From positions 62,001-126,000 of the forward strand of contig NZ_JBHSBN010000013.1 in the NCBI RefSeq assembly GCF_042650605.1: DNA of 64,000 nucleotides, given 5' to 3'. The stretch comes from Micromonospora_J zhanjiangensis (GTDB lineage Bacteria > Actinomycetota > Actinomycetes > Mycobacteriales > Micromonosporaceae). The notes under the pieces were generated by a model. The model saw only the letters and a list, made by a program, of their open reading frames with translations, did no database searches and was not told the origin of the DNA. Positions 25,127-34,904 of the stretch are shown here, piece after piece; the first letter of the stretch is position 1; each line of letters opens with the position of its first letter. Position numbers and translations under genes: made by a program.

Positions 25127-26626
25127 ATGACCGCCGGGCTCGACACCGCGCTGCTGGTGGGCGCCGTCGTGCTGCTGGTGGCCGTGGCGGCGGTCCGGTT
25201 GTCCACCCGGCTCGGCGTGCCCAGCCTGCTGGTCTACCTGGCCCTCGGGATGGCCCTCGGCGAGGCCGGTCTGGGCATCGACTTCCACAACGTCGACCTG
25301 ACCCGGTCGCTGGGCTTCTGCGCGCTGATCGTGATCATCGCCGAGGGTGGCCTGAGCGCCCGGTGGAGCACGCTGCGTCCGGTGCTCGGCCTGTCCGCCA
25401 CGCTCTCCACCGTCGGCGTGCTGGTCAGTATCGCCGTGGTCGGAGTGGCGGTGCACCTGATGCTCGGCCTGGGGTGGCAACTGGCCCTGCTCTACGGCGC
25501 GGTCCTCTCGTCGACCGACGCGGCGGCCGTCTTCGCCACGCTGCGCCGGTTGCGGCTGCCACCCCGGCTGGTCGCCACGCTGGAGGCCGAGTCCGGCATG
25601 AACGACGCCCCGGTGGTGCTGCTGGTGGTGCTGCTGTCCACCCCGGCCGGCGGGCACCCGTGGTGGCAGGAGGTGTTGCTGGTCGGCTACGAGCTGGTGG
25701 CCGGCGCGGCGACCGGCTTCGTGGTCGGGATGGCCGGCCGGTGGACCCTGCGGCGGGCCGCCCTGCCCTCGTCGGGTCTCTACCCGATCGCGGCGGTCGG
25801 CCTCACCGTGCTGGCCTACGCCGCCGGCGCGTCGCTGCACGCGTCCGGTTTTCTGGCCGTCTACGTCGCCGGGGTGGTGCTGGGCAACGCCCGGCTGCCG
25901 CACCGGCAGGCGATCCTGGGGTTCGCCGACGGGCTGGCCTGGGTGGCCCAGATCGGCCTGTTCGTGATGCTCGGCCTGCTGGCCACGCCGGCCCGGCTCG
26001 GCGAGGCGTTGCTGCCGGCCATCGTCGCCGGTCTGGCCCTGGTCTTCCTGGCCCGGCCGCTGTCGGTGCTGGTGTCGGCGACACCGTTCCGGTTGCCCCT
26101 GCGCGAGCAGGCGTTCCTGTCCTGGGCCGGGCTGCGGGGGGCGGTGCCGATCGTGTTGGCCACCATCCCGCTGTCGGTGCACCTGCCGGGCGCGAACCGG
26201 CTGTTCGACGCCGTCTTCGTCCTGGTGGTGATCTTCACCCTGGTGCAGACCGGTACGCTCCGGCCGGTCGCCCGCCGGCTGGCCGTGACGGCGCCCGCCG
26301 AGGCGACCGAGGTGCGGGTGGAGACGGCACCGCTGGAGCGGATGGGCGCCGACCTGTTGCAGTTGGAGATCCCGCCCGGTTCCCGGCTGGCCGGCGTGCA
26401 CGTGGACGAACTGCGGCTGCCGGTCGGCGCGTCGGTGACCCTGGTGCTCCGGGACGGTACGGGCTTCGTGCCGGCGCCGGACACCCGGTTGAAGCGGGGC
26501 GACAGTCTGTTGATCGTCGCCACCGTCGAGGTCCGGGACGCCGCCGAACGCCGGCTGCGGGCGGTCAGCCGGCGGGGTCGGTTGGCCCGCTGGTTCGGGG
26601 AGTACGGCGGCGGTGATGCCGAATGA
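25127..26626 (+). CDS. Potassium/proton antiporter (NhaP2/CvrA type, CPA1) with RCK_C domain
   Basis: This 499-residue protein should exchange cytoplasmic K+ (or Na+) for H+ across the inner membrane. The first ~385 residues form about 12-13 helices; the ion-site motif VLSSTDAAAVFATLRR and ESGMNDAPVVLLV (ND motif) are clear. The last ~100 residues (VETAPLERMGADLLQLEIPPGSRLAGV...LLIVATVEVRDAAERRL) form a TrkA-C/RCK_C ligand-binding domain that likely gates transport. ATG 25127 lies 23 bases after the DUF167 gene. Confidence 0.92.
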   Translation: MTAGLDTALLVGAVVLLVAVAAVRLSTRLGVPSLLVYLALGMALGEAGLGIDFHNVDLTRSLGFCALIVIIAEGGLSARWSTLRPVLGLSATLSTVGVLVSIAVVGVAVHLMLGLGWQLALLYGAVLSSTDAAAVFATLRRLRLPPRLVATLEAESGMNDAPVVLLVVLLSTPAGGHPWWQEVLLVGYELVAGAATGFVVGMAGRWTLRRAALPSSGLYPIAAVGLTVLAYAAGASLHASGFLAVYVAGVVLGNARLPHRQAILGFADGLAWVAQIGLFVMLGLLATPARLGEALLPAIVAGLALVFLARPLSVLVSATPFRLPLREQAFLSWAGLRGAVPIVLATIPLSVHLPGANRLFDAVFVLVVIFTLVQTGTLRPVARRLAVTAPAEATEVRVETAPLERMGADLLQLEIPPGSRLAGVHVDELRLPVGASVTLVLRDGTGFVPAPDTRLKRGDSLLIVATVEVRDAAERRLRAVSRRGRLARWFGEYGGGDAE

Positions 26627-26696
26627 TCTGCTAGCGTGCGCTTTGCCCGCTTTAGGAGATATTTCGGCCTGAAACATGACAGAGCGGTGCGGCATG

Positions 26697-26763
26697 TTGT
26701 CGGACGTCTGTACGTTCCGTATTCTTGCCAACCTCCGGAGTGCACGGCGTCCCCGCCGTGCAC
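26697..26763 (+). promoter_or_regulatory. Promoter and 5' leader hairpin upstream of the DksA/TraR gene
   Basis: The gene-free stretch 26627-27001 holds this signal. TTGTCG (26697-26702) and TATTCT (26720-26725) are separated by 17 bases, giving a start near 26732. A perfect 10-base-stem hairpin with a TCCC loop (GTGCACGGCG / CGCCGTGCAC, 26740-26763) then begins within about ten bases of the start, followed by CTTTC. The leader continues ~270 bases to ATG 27002 with nothing else recognised. It may stabilise the mRNA or terminate antiporter read-through. Confidence 0.5.
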
Positions 26764-27001
26764 CTTTCACAACCGGGGGACGCCACGGTCCGACGGACGG
26801 GTTCCGCGGGCCGGGCGGCCACCACGAGACCTGGTCGACCGGCCCGTCCGGCCGACCGGCGGACGGAACCGGTCCCGCTCGTCGAGCGGACCCGCCGGCC
26901 CGGCCGCAGTGTTGCGGGATCCACGGTCCACCGCCGACGTACCGGGGATCCCGTTCAGGCACCGCCGACCACCGCGGGGACCCGCGGGCAAGGGAGCGAC
27001 G

Positions 27002-27421
27002 ATGGCGAAGTCAGCAGACACCAAGACCGCCGGCCGCAAGCCCGGGGCGCGGGCCACCCGTACCGCAGCGGAGACCGAGAAGATCCGGGCCGCCCTGGCG
27101 GCCCGCCGGGAGGAACTGCGCGGCGAGTACGATCAGACGCTGAGCGAGATCACCGAGTTGCAGCGCGACCGGCTGACCGACTCGGCCGGGGACGACCAGG
27201 CCGACACCGGCACCAAGACGTTCGAGCGCGAGCAGGAGATCTCCCTCGCCAACAGCATCCTTGAACGGATCAACCAGGTGGAGCGGGCGCTGGAACGCCT
27301 CGACGAGGGCGGTTACGGCTGGTGCGAGCGGTGCGGCAACCCGATCCCGGTGGAGCGGCTCGCCGCCTTCCCGTCGGCCACCCTGTGCGTGACGTGCAAG
27401 CAGCTGGAGGAGAGACGCTGA
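27002..27421 (+). CDS. DksA/TraR family C4 zinc-finger protein
   Basis: This 139-residue protein has a basic N-terminus, a coiled-coil pair (EIRAALAARREELRGEYDQTL and SLANSILERINQVERALERL) and a C-terminal four-Cys zinc finger (Cys108, Cys111, Cys129, Cys132). This layout matches DksA/TraR proteins that enter the RNA polymerase secondary channel and change promoter response, often with ppGpp. Actinobacterial members are less studied (some are RbpA/CarD-independent stress regulators), so the target is inferred. ATG 27002 follows AAGGGAG by six bases. It is 17 bases upstream of lspA. Confidence 0.9.
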   Translation: MAKSADTKTAGRKPGARATRTAAETEKIRAALAARREELRGEYDQTLSEITELQRDRLTDSAGDDQADTGTKTFEREQEISLANSILERINQVERALERLDEGGYGWCERCGNPIPVERLAAFPSATLCVTCKQLEERR

Positions 27422-27438
27422 CCGTCGATGGGGAGCCG

Positions 27439-28116
27439 ATGACCGGAGCACCACCCGCCAGTTCCGACACCGCGCAGCCGGGCACCGGTGCCAACCGGCG
27501 CAAAGCGGTCATCATCCTCGCCATGACGGCAGTGCTGGTGCTGCTCGCCGACCTCGGCACCAAGCAACTCAGTCTCAGCAACCTCACCGAGGGCGAGCCG
27601 GTGCGGTTGCTCGGCGGCGCGGTCTACCTCAGCCTGACCCGCAACAGCGGGGCGGCCTGGAGCATCGGTTCCGACTACACCTGGGTCTTCCCGCTGATCA
27701 CCGTGGTGGTGGTCGGCTGGATCGTCTGGATGGCCGGCAAGCTCCGGTCGGTGCCCTGGGCGCTGTCGCTCGGCCTGGTGCTGGGCGGCGCGCTCGGCAA
27801 TCTCACCGACCGGCTCTTCCGCGCGCCGGGGGTGCTCCTCGGGCACGTGGTCGACATGGTCAGCGTGTTCGGCCCGTACGGCGAACGGTTTCCGGTGTTC
27901 AACCTCGCCGACAGCTCGCTGGTCTGCGGGGTGACGCTGGCGATCCTGCTGGAGCTGACCGGCCGGCAGCGCGACGGCACCCGGCTCGACCATCGCTCGG
28001 CCGCACCGACGGAGGCCGCCGGCTCGGGCCGGGACGGCGGCTCCGGCCGGGACGCCGGGCCGGCCGGGTTCGCCGAGGCCACCGACGCGCGCCCCGACCG
28101 GCGGGACCGGGCATGA
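27439..28116 (+). CDS. lspA: Lipoprotein signal peptidase LspA
   Basis: LspA cleaves prolipoproteins after diacylglyceryl transfer, in the cytoplasmic membrane. The 225-residue protein has four hydrophobic helices, the motif LTRNSGAAWSIG, GNLTDRL, and the two aspartyl-protease segments HVVDM and FNLADSSLVCG. A Gly/Arg/Asp-rich tail of ~55 residues after the last helix is unusual but harmless. ATG 27439 follows GGGGAG. The stop overlaps the next start (ATGA), the common lspA-rluD arrangement. Confidence 0.95.
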   Translation: MTGAPPASSDTAQPGTGANRRKAVIILAMTAVLVLLADLGTKQLSLSNLTEGEPVRLLGGAVYLSLTRNSGAAWSIGSDYTWVFPLITVVVVGWIVWMAGKLRSVPWALSLGLVLGGALGNLTDRLFRAPGVLLGHVVDMVSVFGPYGERFPVFNLADSSLVCGVTLAILLELTGRQRDGTRLDHRSAAPTEAAGSGRDGGSGRDAGPAGFAEATDARPDRRDRA

Positions 28117-29072
28117 CCGCCACGTACGGTGCCGGGCCCGCCCGCCCGGCCGGTGACCAGCGCTCGTTGCCGGTGCCCGACGGGCTGGACGGGATGCGGC
28201 TCGACCAGGCGGTTTCCCGCCTGTTCGGGCTCTCCCGCACGGTCGCGGCCGCCCTCGTCGAGGCCGGCGACGCCCTGGTCGACGGGGTGCCGAGACCGAA
28301 ATCCGACAAGGTGCACGCGGGGGCCTGGCTGGAGGTGACCCTGCCCGCCCCGGCCACCGCCGTGGCCGTGGTCCCGCAGGCGGTGCCCGGGCTGCGGGTG
28401 GTCTTCGCCGACGACGACATCGTGGTGGTCGACAAGCCGGTCGGGGTGGCCGCGCACCCGAGCCCGGGCTGGACCGGCCCGACCGTGGTGGGTGGCCTGG
28501 CCGCGATCGGACACACCATCGCCACCAGCGGCGCCGCCGAGCGGCAGGGGGTCGTGCACCGCCTCGACGTGGGCACCACCGGCGTCATGGTGGTGGCCAA
28601 GAGCGAGCAGGCCTACAGCGTCCTCAAGCGCGCCTTCAAGGAGCGCACCGTGGAGAAGCGGTACCACGCCGTCGTCCAGGGGCACCTCGACCCGCTGCGC
28701 GGCACCATCGACGCGCCGATCGACCGGCACCCCAACCACGACTGGCGGTGGGCCGTCGTCTCGGACGGCAAGCCCAGCGTCACGCACTACGACACGATCG
28801 AGGCGTTCCCCTCGGCCAGCCTGGTCGACGTACGGCTGGAGACCGGGCGCACCCATCAGATCCGGGTGCACTTCTCCACCCTGCGGCACCCGTGCGTGGG
28901 CGATCTCACCTACGGCGCCGATCCCACCCTCGCGGCCCGGCTCGGGCTGTCCCGGCAGTGGCTACATGCCCGATCACTCGGTTTCGTACACCCCCGTACG
29001 GCGGAAGAGGTCCGGTTCGTCAGCGACTACCCTGACGACTTGGAGCACGCGCTCACCGCCCTGCGCGACTGA
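28113..29072 (+). CDS. RluA/RluD family RNA pseudouridine synthase
   Basis: It converts uridine to pseudouridine, probably in 23S rRNA (RluD positions in the H69 loop), though substrate is inferred from family and lspA linkage. In 319 residues: an S4-like RNA-binding domain (~20-95; GMRLDQAVSRLFGLSRTVAAALVEAGDALVDG), then the synthase domain with catalytic Asp152 in HRLDVGTTGVMVVAKS, and the conserved VRLETGRTHQIRVHF and LHARSLGFVHP motifs. It is coupled to lspA. Confidence 0.94.
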   Translation: MTATYGAGPARPAGDQRSLPVPDGLDGMRLDQAVSRLFGLSRTVAAALVEAGDALVDGVPRPKSDKVHAGAWLEVTLPAPATAVAVVPQAVPGLRVVFADDDIVVVDKPVGVAAHPSPGWTGPTVVGGLAAIGHTIATSGAAERQGVVHRLDVGTTGVMVVAKSEQAYSVLKRAFKERTVEKRYHAVVQGHLDPLRGTIDAPIDRHPNHDWRWAVVSDGKPSVTHYDTIEAFPSASLVDVRLETGRTHQIRVHFSTLRHPCVGDLTYGADPTLAARLGLSRQWLHARSLGFVHPRTAEEVRFVSDYPDDLEHALTALRD

Positions 29073-29118
29073 GCGACCGGCTACCACCACCGTCCGCCCG
29101 ATAGGGGGAGTTCATCCC

Positions 29119-30255
29119 GTGCGCGCCGGCGAGTTGCTGCGACAGCTGGATCGACGACTACTGCCCCCGTTGGCCCGGGGCATGATCCGCCTCGGGCAGG
29201 GGCGGATCCGGCTGCAGGTGCTGACCGGCACCGCGCTGCTGTCCTCGGTCGCGGTGCTGGTGACCGCGGTGTGGGCGGCGGACCGGCGGCCGGTCGGCGA
29301 CCCGTCGGTCGGCGACGTGACCCGGGTCGGGGTGTCCGACGGTCAGTCCATCCCCGGCTACGTCGCGTCCAGTCGGGAGCGGTTGCGGGCGCTGCTCGCC
29401 GCCCCGCCGACCGGACCGGAGACCGAGACGTACGCGCTGGTCACGATGGCCGCGTACCTGGCGCCGGAGCGGTTGACCCCGGCGCTGGGCGGGGTGGCGG
29501 TGTCCGAGGTGTTCAGTCGGGTCCGGCTGCCCGACGTACAGACCCAGATCGTGCGCATTCCGGCGCTGACCGTGCCGGACGACGTCCTCGCCGGGATGGC
29601 CGAGTTGGCCGACCGGAAGGACCGGGAGGCGCGGGACTACCAGCGGCGCAGCGCGGCGGTCACCGGTGACGGCGAGCACGAACGCCGGATGCGCGCCTAC
29701 TACACCAGCGGGGCGCGGGTGGCGGAGCAGGAGGCGACCGCGTACCGGTCGCGCTGTTCCTGCGTGTACGCGGCGGTGGTGCGGGCGGACCCGGCCGTGC
29801 TGAGCCGGATGGCGGCCCGCCCCGAGGTCCGGGTGGTCGACCCGGCGCCCGAGGTGAGCCGGCTGGACCGGGCGGTGTTCACCCCGCCGCTGCCGGAGCA
29901 GCAGGACGTCGTCCGGCCGCCGGCCGACACCGGCCTGCCGTCCGCGTCCGACGGCGGAGCGGCCCCGCTGGTCCCGCCGGGTACCGGACCGTACCCGGGC
30001 ACCTGGCCGTATCCGGGCACCGGGTCGTACCCGGTACCCGGGACCGGCGAACCGTCCGGCAGCGGATCCGTACCGGTTTCGCCCGGTGACCCGACGCCCG
30101 GTGACCCGACGCCCCGCGGGTCGAGTCCCGGCACCAGCAGCCCGGAACCGACCGACAGTGCCGGGGCGACCACGCCGGCCGGTGACTCCTCACCCCGGTT
30201 CGGCACCGATTCTCCGCCGCCGCCGTCCTCCGGACCGCCATCGACGGGGTCGTGA
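29119..30255 (+). CDS. Single-pass membrane protein with Pro/Gly-rich C-terminus, unknown
   Basis: I do not recognise this gene. The 378-residue protein has a short basic N-terminus, one hydrophobic helix at ~33-55 (LQVLTGTALLSSVAVLVTAVWAA) and an outside region of ~210 residues with an RCSCVYAAVVRAD segment that may be disulfide-bonded. The last ~115 residues are Pro/Gly/Thr/Ser-rich with PGTGPYPGTWPYPGTGSYP-type repeats. GTG 29119 has AGGGGGAG nine bases upstream. It follows the pseudouridine synthase by 46 bases. It could be a cell-wall-spanning or anchoring protein. Confidence 0.6.
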   Translation: MRAGELLRQLDRRLLPPLARGMIRLGQGRIRLQVLTGTALLSSVAVLVTAVWAADRRPVGDPSVGDVTRVGVSDGQSIPGYVASSRERLRALLAAPPTGPETETYALVTMAAYLAPERLTPALGGVAVSEVFSRVRLPDVQTQIVRIPALTVPDDVLAGMAELADRKDREARDYQRRSAAVTGDGEHERRMRAYYTSGARVAEQEATAYRSRCSCVYAAVVRADPAVLSRMAARPEVRVVDPAPEVSRLDRAVFTPPLPEQQDVVRPPADTGLPSASDGGAAPLVPPGTGPYPGTWPYPGTGSYPVPGTGEPSGSGSVPVSPGDPTPGDPTPRGSSPGTSSPEPTDSAGATTPAGDSSPRFGTDSPPPPSSGPPSTGS

Positions 30256-30387
30256 CCTGCGGGTTTCTCCGCTCATCGACGACGGTGAAATCGGCTGGCG
30301 ACCGTGGCGTGCCCAGTCGGGTGTGGCCCGAATAGGGTTTCCTTCGTAGCCTGTGAGGCATAACCGAAGTCGCTGGGAGGACGAGCC

Positions 30388-32139
30388 GTGGACGGCACCG
30401 AGACCGGCTGGAGCCGGCCTGCGGAACCAGCACCGCGCTGGCGCGCGTTGCTGGACCGGGCACGGCTCGGCGGCCGCAACGGTGAGCAGGCCGATCCGGG
30501 CGGCCGCCGGGCCGACGACGGCGTGCCGCCGGACGCCGGCGAGCCCGCCGGCCGACGGTCGGGTGGCAACGGGACGGGTCGGGGGGCCTTCGGGGCGCCC
30601 GACGACGAGGACTACCTGGCAGACCTGCGCCGGCCGTACGGGCCGGACCCGTTCGGCGGCGGCCGCCAGGTTCCGGAGCAGCGGCGCGGCGGTGACCGGC
30701 CCGCGCCACCGCCGGCCGGGCGGGGCGGGTATCCCGCCGAGTACCGCTTCGCGCCGGACGGCGGCCAGCCGGACCCGGCCGAATCCCGCTACGCGGCCCT
30801 GGAGAGCGACTACCCGCGATCCGGGGAGTCCCGGTACGCGGCCCTCGATCCCGGCTACGTCCCGCCGGAGTCCGGCTACCCCGGCCCCACGAACCCCGCG
30901 GGGGAGTCCCGCTACCGAGGGCTGGGACCGCAGGGGTACGCCGCCCCGCCGCCCGCTCCGCCCGTCCCGCCACCGGTGGTGCCACCGTCGGTCCCGCTCG
31001 CCCCGCCGGTGCCGCCACCGCCGGTGGTGGCGCGACCGCTCGCCCCGCCGTCCGCACCGATCGCCCGGCCCGGCGCCGATCCGATCGCCCGGCCCGGCAT
31101 CGACCCGGTCGGTCGGCCCGGCGCCGATCCGATCGCCCGGCCCGGCATCGACCCGGTCGGTCGGCCCGGCATCGACCCGGTCGGTCGGCCCGGCCCGGAT
31201 CCGGTCGGTCGGCCCGGCGCCGACCCCTCGGTCGCCGGCAGGGCCACCGTCGGGCGGGTCACCAGCGCCCGGCCCACCCCCGAGGCCGGCTTCTCCCGGC
31301 CCGGGTCCTGGCGGCGCGGGCGGGCCGAGAGCGAGACCGAACGGGCCATCGGTGTCCTGCGCCGGGAGATCGGCGGGCCACGGGTGGTCGCCTTCGCCAA
31401 CCCCAAGGGCGGGGTGCACAAGACCACCGCCACGGTGCTCGCCGCGGCCACCATCGGCAGCGTGCGGGGCCAGGGCGTGGTCGCCTGGGACGACAACGAG
31501 TTGCGCGGCACGTTGGGCCTGCGGGCCGGCAGCGCCCGGCACGCCCGGACCATCCGGCACCTGATCGCCGACCTGGTGATGATCGAGGCGAGCCAGGGCG
31601 CGGAGCTGACCGCGCGGTTGGACGACTTTCTCCGGCACGCCGCCGACGGCTCGTACGACGTGCTCGCCGGCGAGGAGACGCCGAGCTTCGCCAACCGGCT
31701 CGACCAGCACACCGTCCGGCGGGTGCTCGATCTGCTGCGCCGCACCCACCAGGTGATCTGCGTCGACACCGGCAACAACGTGGAGAGCGCCAACTGGCAG
31801 ACCGTGCTGCGGGCGGCCGACCAGCTGGTGGTCACCACCGTGCCGCGCGAGGACGCCGCCTTCACCGCCGACTGGATGCTCGACGTGCTGCACGAGACCG
31901 GGCTGAGCGACCTCGCCGACAACGCGGTGACCCTGTTGTCCTGCCCGACGCCGGGTCGCTCGCCGCTGCTCGGTGACCTGGAACGGCACTTCGCGACGCG
32001 GACCCGGGCGGTGGCCGTGGTGCCCTACGACCCGGCGCTGGAGACTGGCTCGTCGATCGAGTACGGGCAGTTGCAGCCGGCCACCAAGGACGCCTGGTAC
32101 CGGGCCGCGTCGATGATCATCGAGCCGTTCGCGCGCTGA
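30388..32139 (+). CDS. ParA/MinD-like ATPase with long proline-rich repeat tail
   Basis: The first ~330 of 583 residues are disordered: Arg/Gly-rich, then ESRYAAL-type repeats, poly-Pro, then seven tandem 8-residue units (IARPGADP/VGRPGIDP, residues 225-280). The C-terminal ~250 residues are a MinD/ParA-type ATPase with a deviant Walker A NPKGGVHKTTAT in which the usual Gly before Lys is His. VICVDTGNNVESANW and a VPYDPALE end segment follow. The layout resembles EspI-like proteins of ESX secretion loci and cell-pole ATPases. The role here (polarity, secretion or partition) is open. GTG 30388 follows GGAGG. The 3' end overlaps the convergent gene by 23 bases. Confidence 0.75.
   Translation: MDGTETGWSRPAEPAPRWRALLDRARLGGRNGEQADPGGRRADDGVPPDAGEPAGRRSGGNGTGRGAFGAPDDEDYLADLRRPYGPDPFGGGRQVPEQRRGGDRPAPPPAGRGGYPAEYRFAPDGGQPDPAESRYAALESDYPRSGESRYAALDPGYVPPESGYPGPTNPAGESRYRGLGPQGYAAPPPAPPVPPPVVPPSVPLAPPVPPPPVVARPLAPPSAPIARPGADPIARPGIDPVGRPGADPIARPGIDPVGRPGIDPVGRPGPDPVGRPGADPSVAGRATVGRVTSARPTPEAGFSRPGSWRRGRAESETERAIGVLRREIGGPRVVAFANPKGGVHKTTATVLAAATIGSVRGQGVVAWDDNELRGTLGLRAGSARHARTIRHLIADLVMIEASQGAELTARLDDFLRHAADGSYDVLAGEETPSFANRLDQHTVRRVLDLLRRTHQVICVDTGNNVESANWQTVLRAADQLVVTTVPREDAAFTADWMLDVLHETGLSDLADNAVTLLSCPTPGRSPLLGDLERHFATRTRAVAVVPYDPALETGSSIEYGQLQPATKDAWYRAASMIIEPFAR
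31060..31227 (+). repeat. Seven tandem 24-base coding repeats
   Basis: Seven units of 24 bases, in frame, each encode an 8-residue (I/V)(A/G)RPGxDP, with x = A, I or P. Alternating IAR and VGR units suggest growth by 48-base and 24-base slippage. The copy number is a likely strain-variable site. Confidence 0.8.
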
Positions 32140-33886
32140 CCGTCGGCTTCGGGCTCGGCGTCAGCGTCGGCGTCGGCGTGGGAGCGGCCGGTGACCCGGT
32201 CGCGGCGGGTCGCATCGGAACGGCGGGGCGACCCGCCGAATGATCCGGCACCGCGGGCGGGTTCGGCGAGCCGCAGCCGTGCAGCCGGCCGTACTTCGAA
32301 CAACCACCGCCGATCAGCCGTTTGGTCTGCGCGATCCAGGCGAAGTACCCGGTGTGGTCCCGTCGGCTGACCGGCATGTAACGGTCCGCGGTGGCCGACC
32401 CGGCCGACGCCAGCACCAGCAGCAACGGCACCAGCAGCAGGGCCATTGGAACCGGCCGCCGCGTCGCGGGCGCCGCCGCCAGCCGCTCCCGGACGGCGGT
32501 GACCGCGTAGCGCAGGGCGAACCCGGTGAGCAGCAGCAGGCAGTAGAGCAGCACCATGGTGGTCCGCGGGTAGAGCCGTACGGTCTGGGTGGCCCACTGT
32601 TCGCTGGCCAGCCACATCCGCAGGAACCAGGCGCTCGCCGCGCACAGGCCCAGGGTGACCACGGCGGTCCGGCGCCAGCCCAGCCAGAGCGCGACGCCGA
32701 GTCCGATCACGAGCCCGATGGTGAACAGGCCGACCCCGCCGAGTTCGCCCAGCGGCGGCCAGACCGTCCCGACGTCCGCCGGCCGGTCGTTGCGCCACAT
32801 CGCGATGTAGGCCGGCTCGGTGCTGGTGTCGAAGTAGAAGTAGGCGTCCGAGGTGCCACCGGTCGACGCGAGCAGCCCGCGCAGGTGCACCCAGCTCACC
32901 ACGAGGAACGCGGCCAGCGCGGCGACCGCGGTGGCCACCGTCGGACGGGTACCGGTCCGCCACGGCGCGAGCAGCGCGAACGCCAGCAGCGCGCCGGGCG
33001 CGCACCAGACGAACCAGCCGGAGTAGAGCAGGAAGAGCAGACCCAGGCCGGCGCCGAAGGCGGCGCCGAGGGCGACCGCCCGGCCGGTGCGCCGGCCGGC
33101 ACCGCGCCGTACGAGGTGCAGGAACCAGACCAGGACCGGCACCAGCATCACCAGGGTGATCTGCGGGTACGGCTTGACCGGTTCGATGAATGGCAGCATG
33201 GCGACCACCCCGACGCCCAGCGCCCACACCGGCCGCATGGTGCCCCGCCAGGCCAGGTACGCGGCCGGCCCGAACAGGGCGGTGCCGACCACCTGGATCT
33301 CCTTGAGCGCGTATGCCAGCGGTTCGCCGCCCAGTCGGGACCAGCCCCAGATCAGGTAGAGGATGACCGGCGGGTAGTGGGCCGGCACGCTCTCGCCCCG
33401 GCGCATCATTTCGATCCAGGAGCGGATCCAGTCGTAGTCCCCACCGCCGGCCCACAGGCTCCACGGGGTGTCCCGCAGTGCGACGTCGATCCCGCCGGCC
33501 ACCAGCCCGGTGGTCAGGCCGGCCACCGCGGCGCAGCCCAGCGCCACGGCGTGTGCCCGGCCGGCCGGACCGGCGTACCGGTGCGCCAGCAGCAACGCGA
33601 CCACCAGCACGGCGGCCAGCGCGGCGAACCGGAACTGCAGGGCGGCCAGGCCGGCGACCTGACCCCGGCGGTCCAACGGGTCGACGTCGATGTTCCGGGC
33701 CCACAGCGTGAACAGCAGCGCGCAGCCGACGCTGACCGCCACCTCGGCGGCGTACCGGCCGACCCGGCCGGCCGGCCGCCGGGCCGTGGTCGCCGGTCCG
33801 TCCGAGGCCGGCGGCCGACCCGGGACCGGCGGGGTGGGCCGTCGGCCCGCCGGGCGGCGCCGGGACAGGAACCGGGTCGCGGTCAT
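32117..33886 (-). CDS. Polytopic GT-C-like membrane glycosyltransferase, possible arabinofuranosyltransferase
   Basis: This 589-residue protein has a basic Pro-rich N-terminus, about 12 transmembrane helices and a Pro/Thr-rich tail. The segment GGDYDWIRSWIEMMRRGESVPAHYPPVILYLIWGW, after the second or third helix, is reminiscent of the acceptor loop of polytopic GT-C enzymes such as AftA. Micromonosporaceae contain wall arabinose, which would suit, but the family is not proven. ATG 33886 has GGAGG eight bases upstream; GTG 33901 is an in-frame alternative overlapping that site. It converges on the ParA-like gene with a 23-base overlap. Confidence 0.5.
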   Translation of the reverse strand: MTATRFLSRRRPAGRRPTPPVPGRPPASDGPATTARRPAGRVGRYAAEVAVSVGCALLFTLWARNIDVDPLDRRGQVAGLAALQFRFAALAAVLVVALLLAHRYAGPAGRAHAVALGCAAVAGLTTGLVAGGIDVALRDTPWSLWAGGGDYDWIRSWIEMMRRGESVPAHYPPVILYLIWGWSRLGGEPLAYALKEIQVVGTALFGPAAYLAWRGTMRPVWALGVGVVAMLPFIEPVKPYPQITLVMLVPVLVWFLHLVRRGAGRRTGRAVALGAAFGAGLGLLFLLYSGWFVWCAPGALLAFALLAPWRTGTRPTVATAVAALAAFLVVSWVHLRGLLASTGGTSDAYFYFDTSTEPAYIAMWRNDRPADVGTVWPPLGELGGVGLFTIGLVIGLGVALWLGWRRTAVVTLGLCAASAWFLRMWLASEQWATQTVRLYPRTTMVLLYCLLLLTGFALRYAVTAVRERLAAAPATRRPVPMALLLVPLLLVLASAGSATADRYMPVSRRDHTGYFAWIAQTKRLIGGGCSKYGRLHGCGSPNPPAVPDHSAGRPAVPMRPAATGSPAAPTPTPTLTPSPKPTVSARTAR

Positions 33887-34057
33887 GCTCTGCGCCTCCA
33901 CCGTGGGTCGCCAGCAGTCCCGCTCAACGTAACGGCACGGTGACTCCCCGTGCGGTAGGCGGGGGTCGTCGGCGAGCCGGCCCGGTCACCGCCGGGGTTC
34001 CGGGCGGTCGGTGGATCCGCCCCACACGATCCCCGGCGGACCTGACAGGATCATCGG

Positions 34058-34888
<831 letters not shown>

Positions 34889-34904
34889 GGCGCCTCGGGC
34901 GCGG

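Noticed and set aside
24995..26962. Minus-strand open frame opposite the antiporter
   Set aside because: Shadow frame; composition and lack of motifs do not fit a protein.
31060..31227. Possible CRISPR-like or satellite array
   Set aside because: Units are contiguous, without spacers, and in frame within an ATPase gene.
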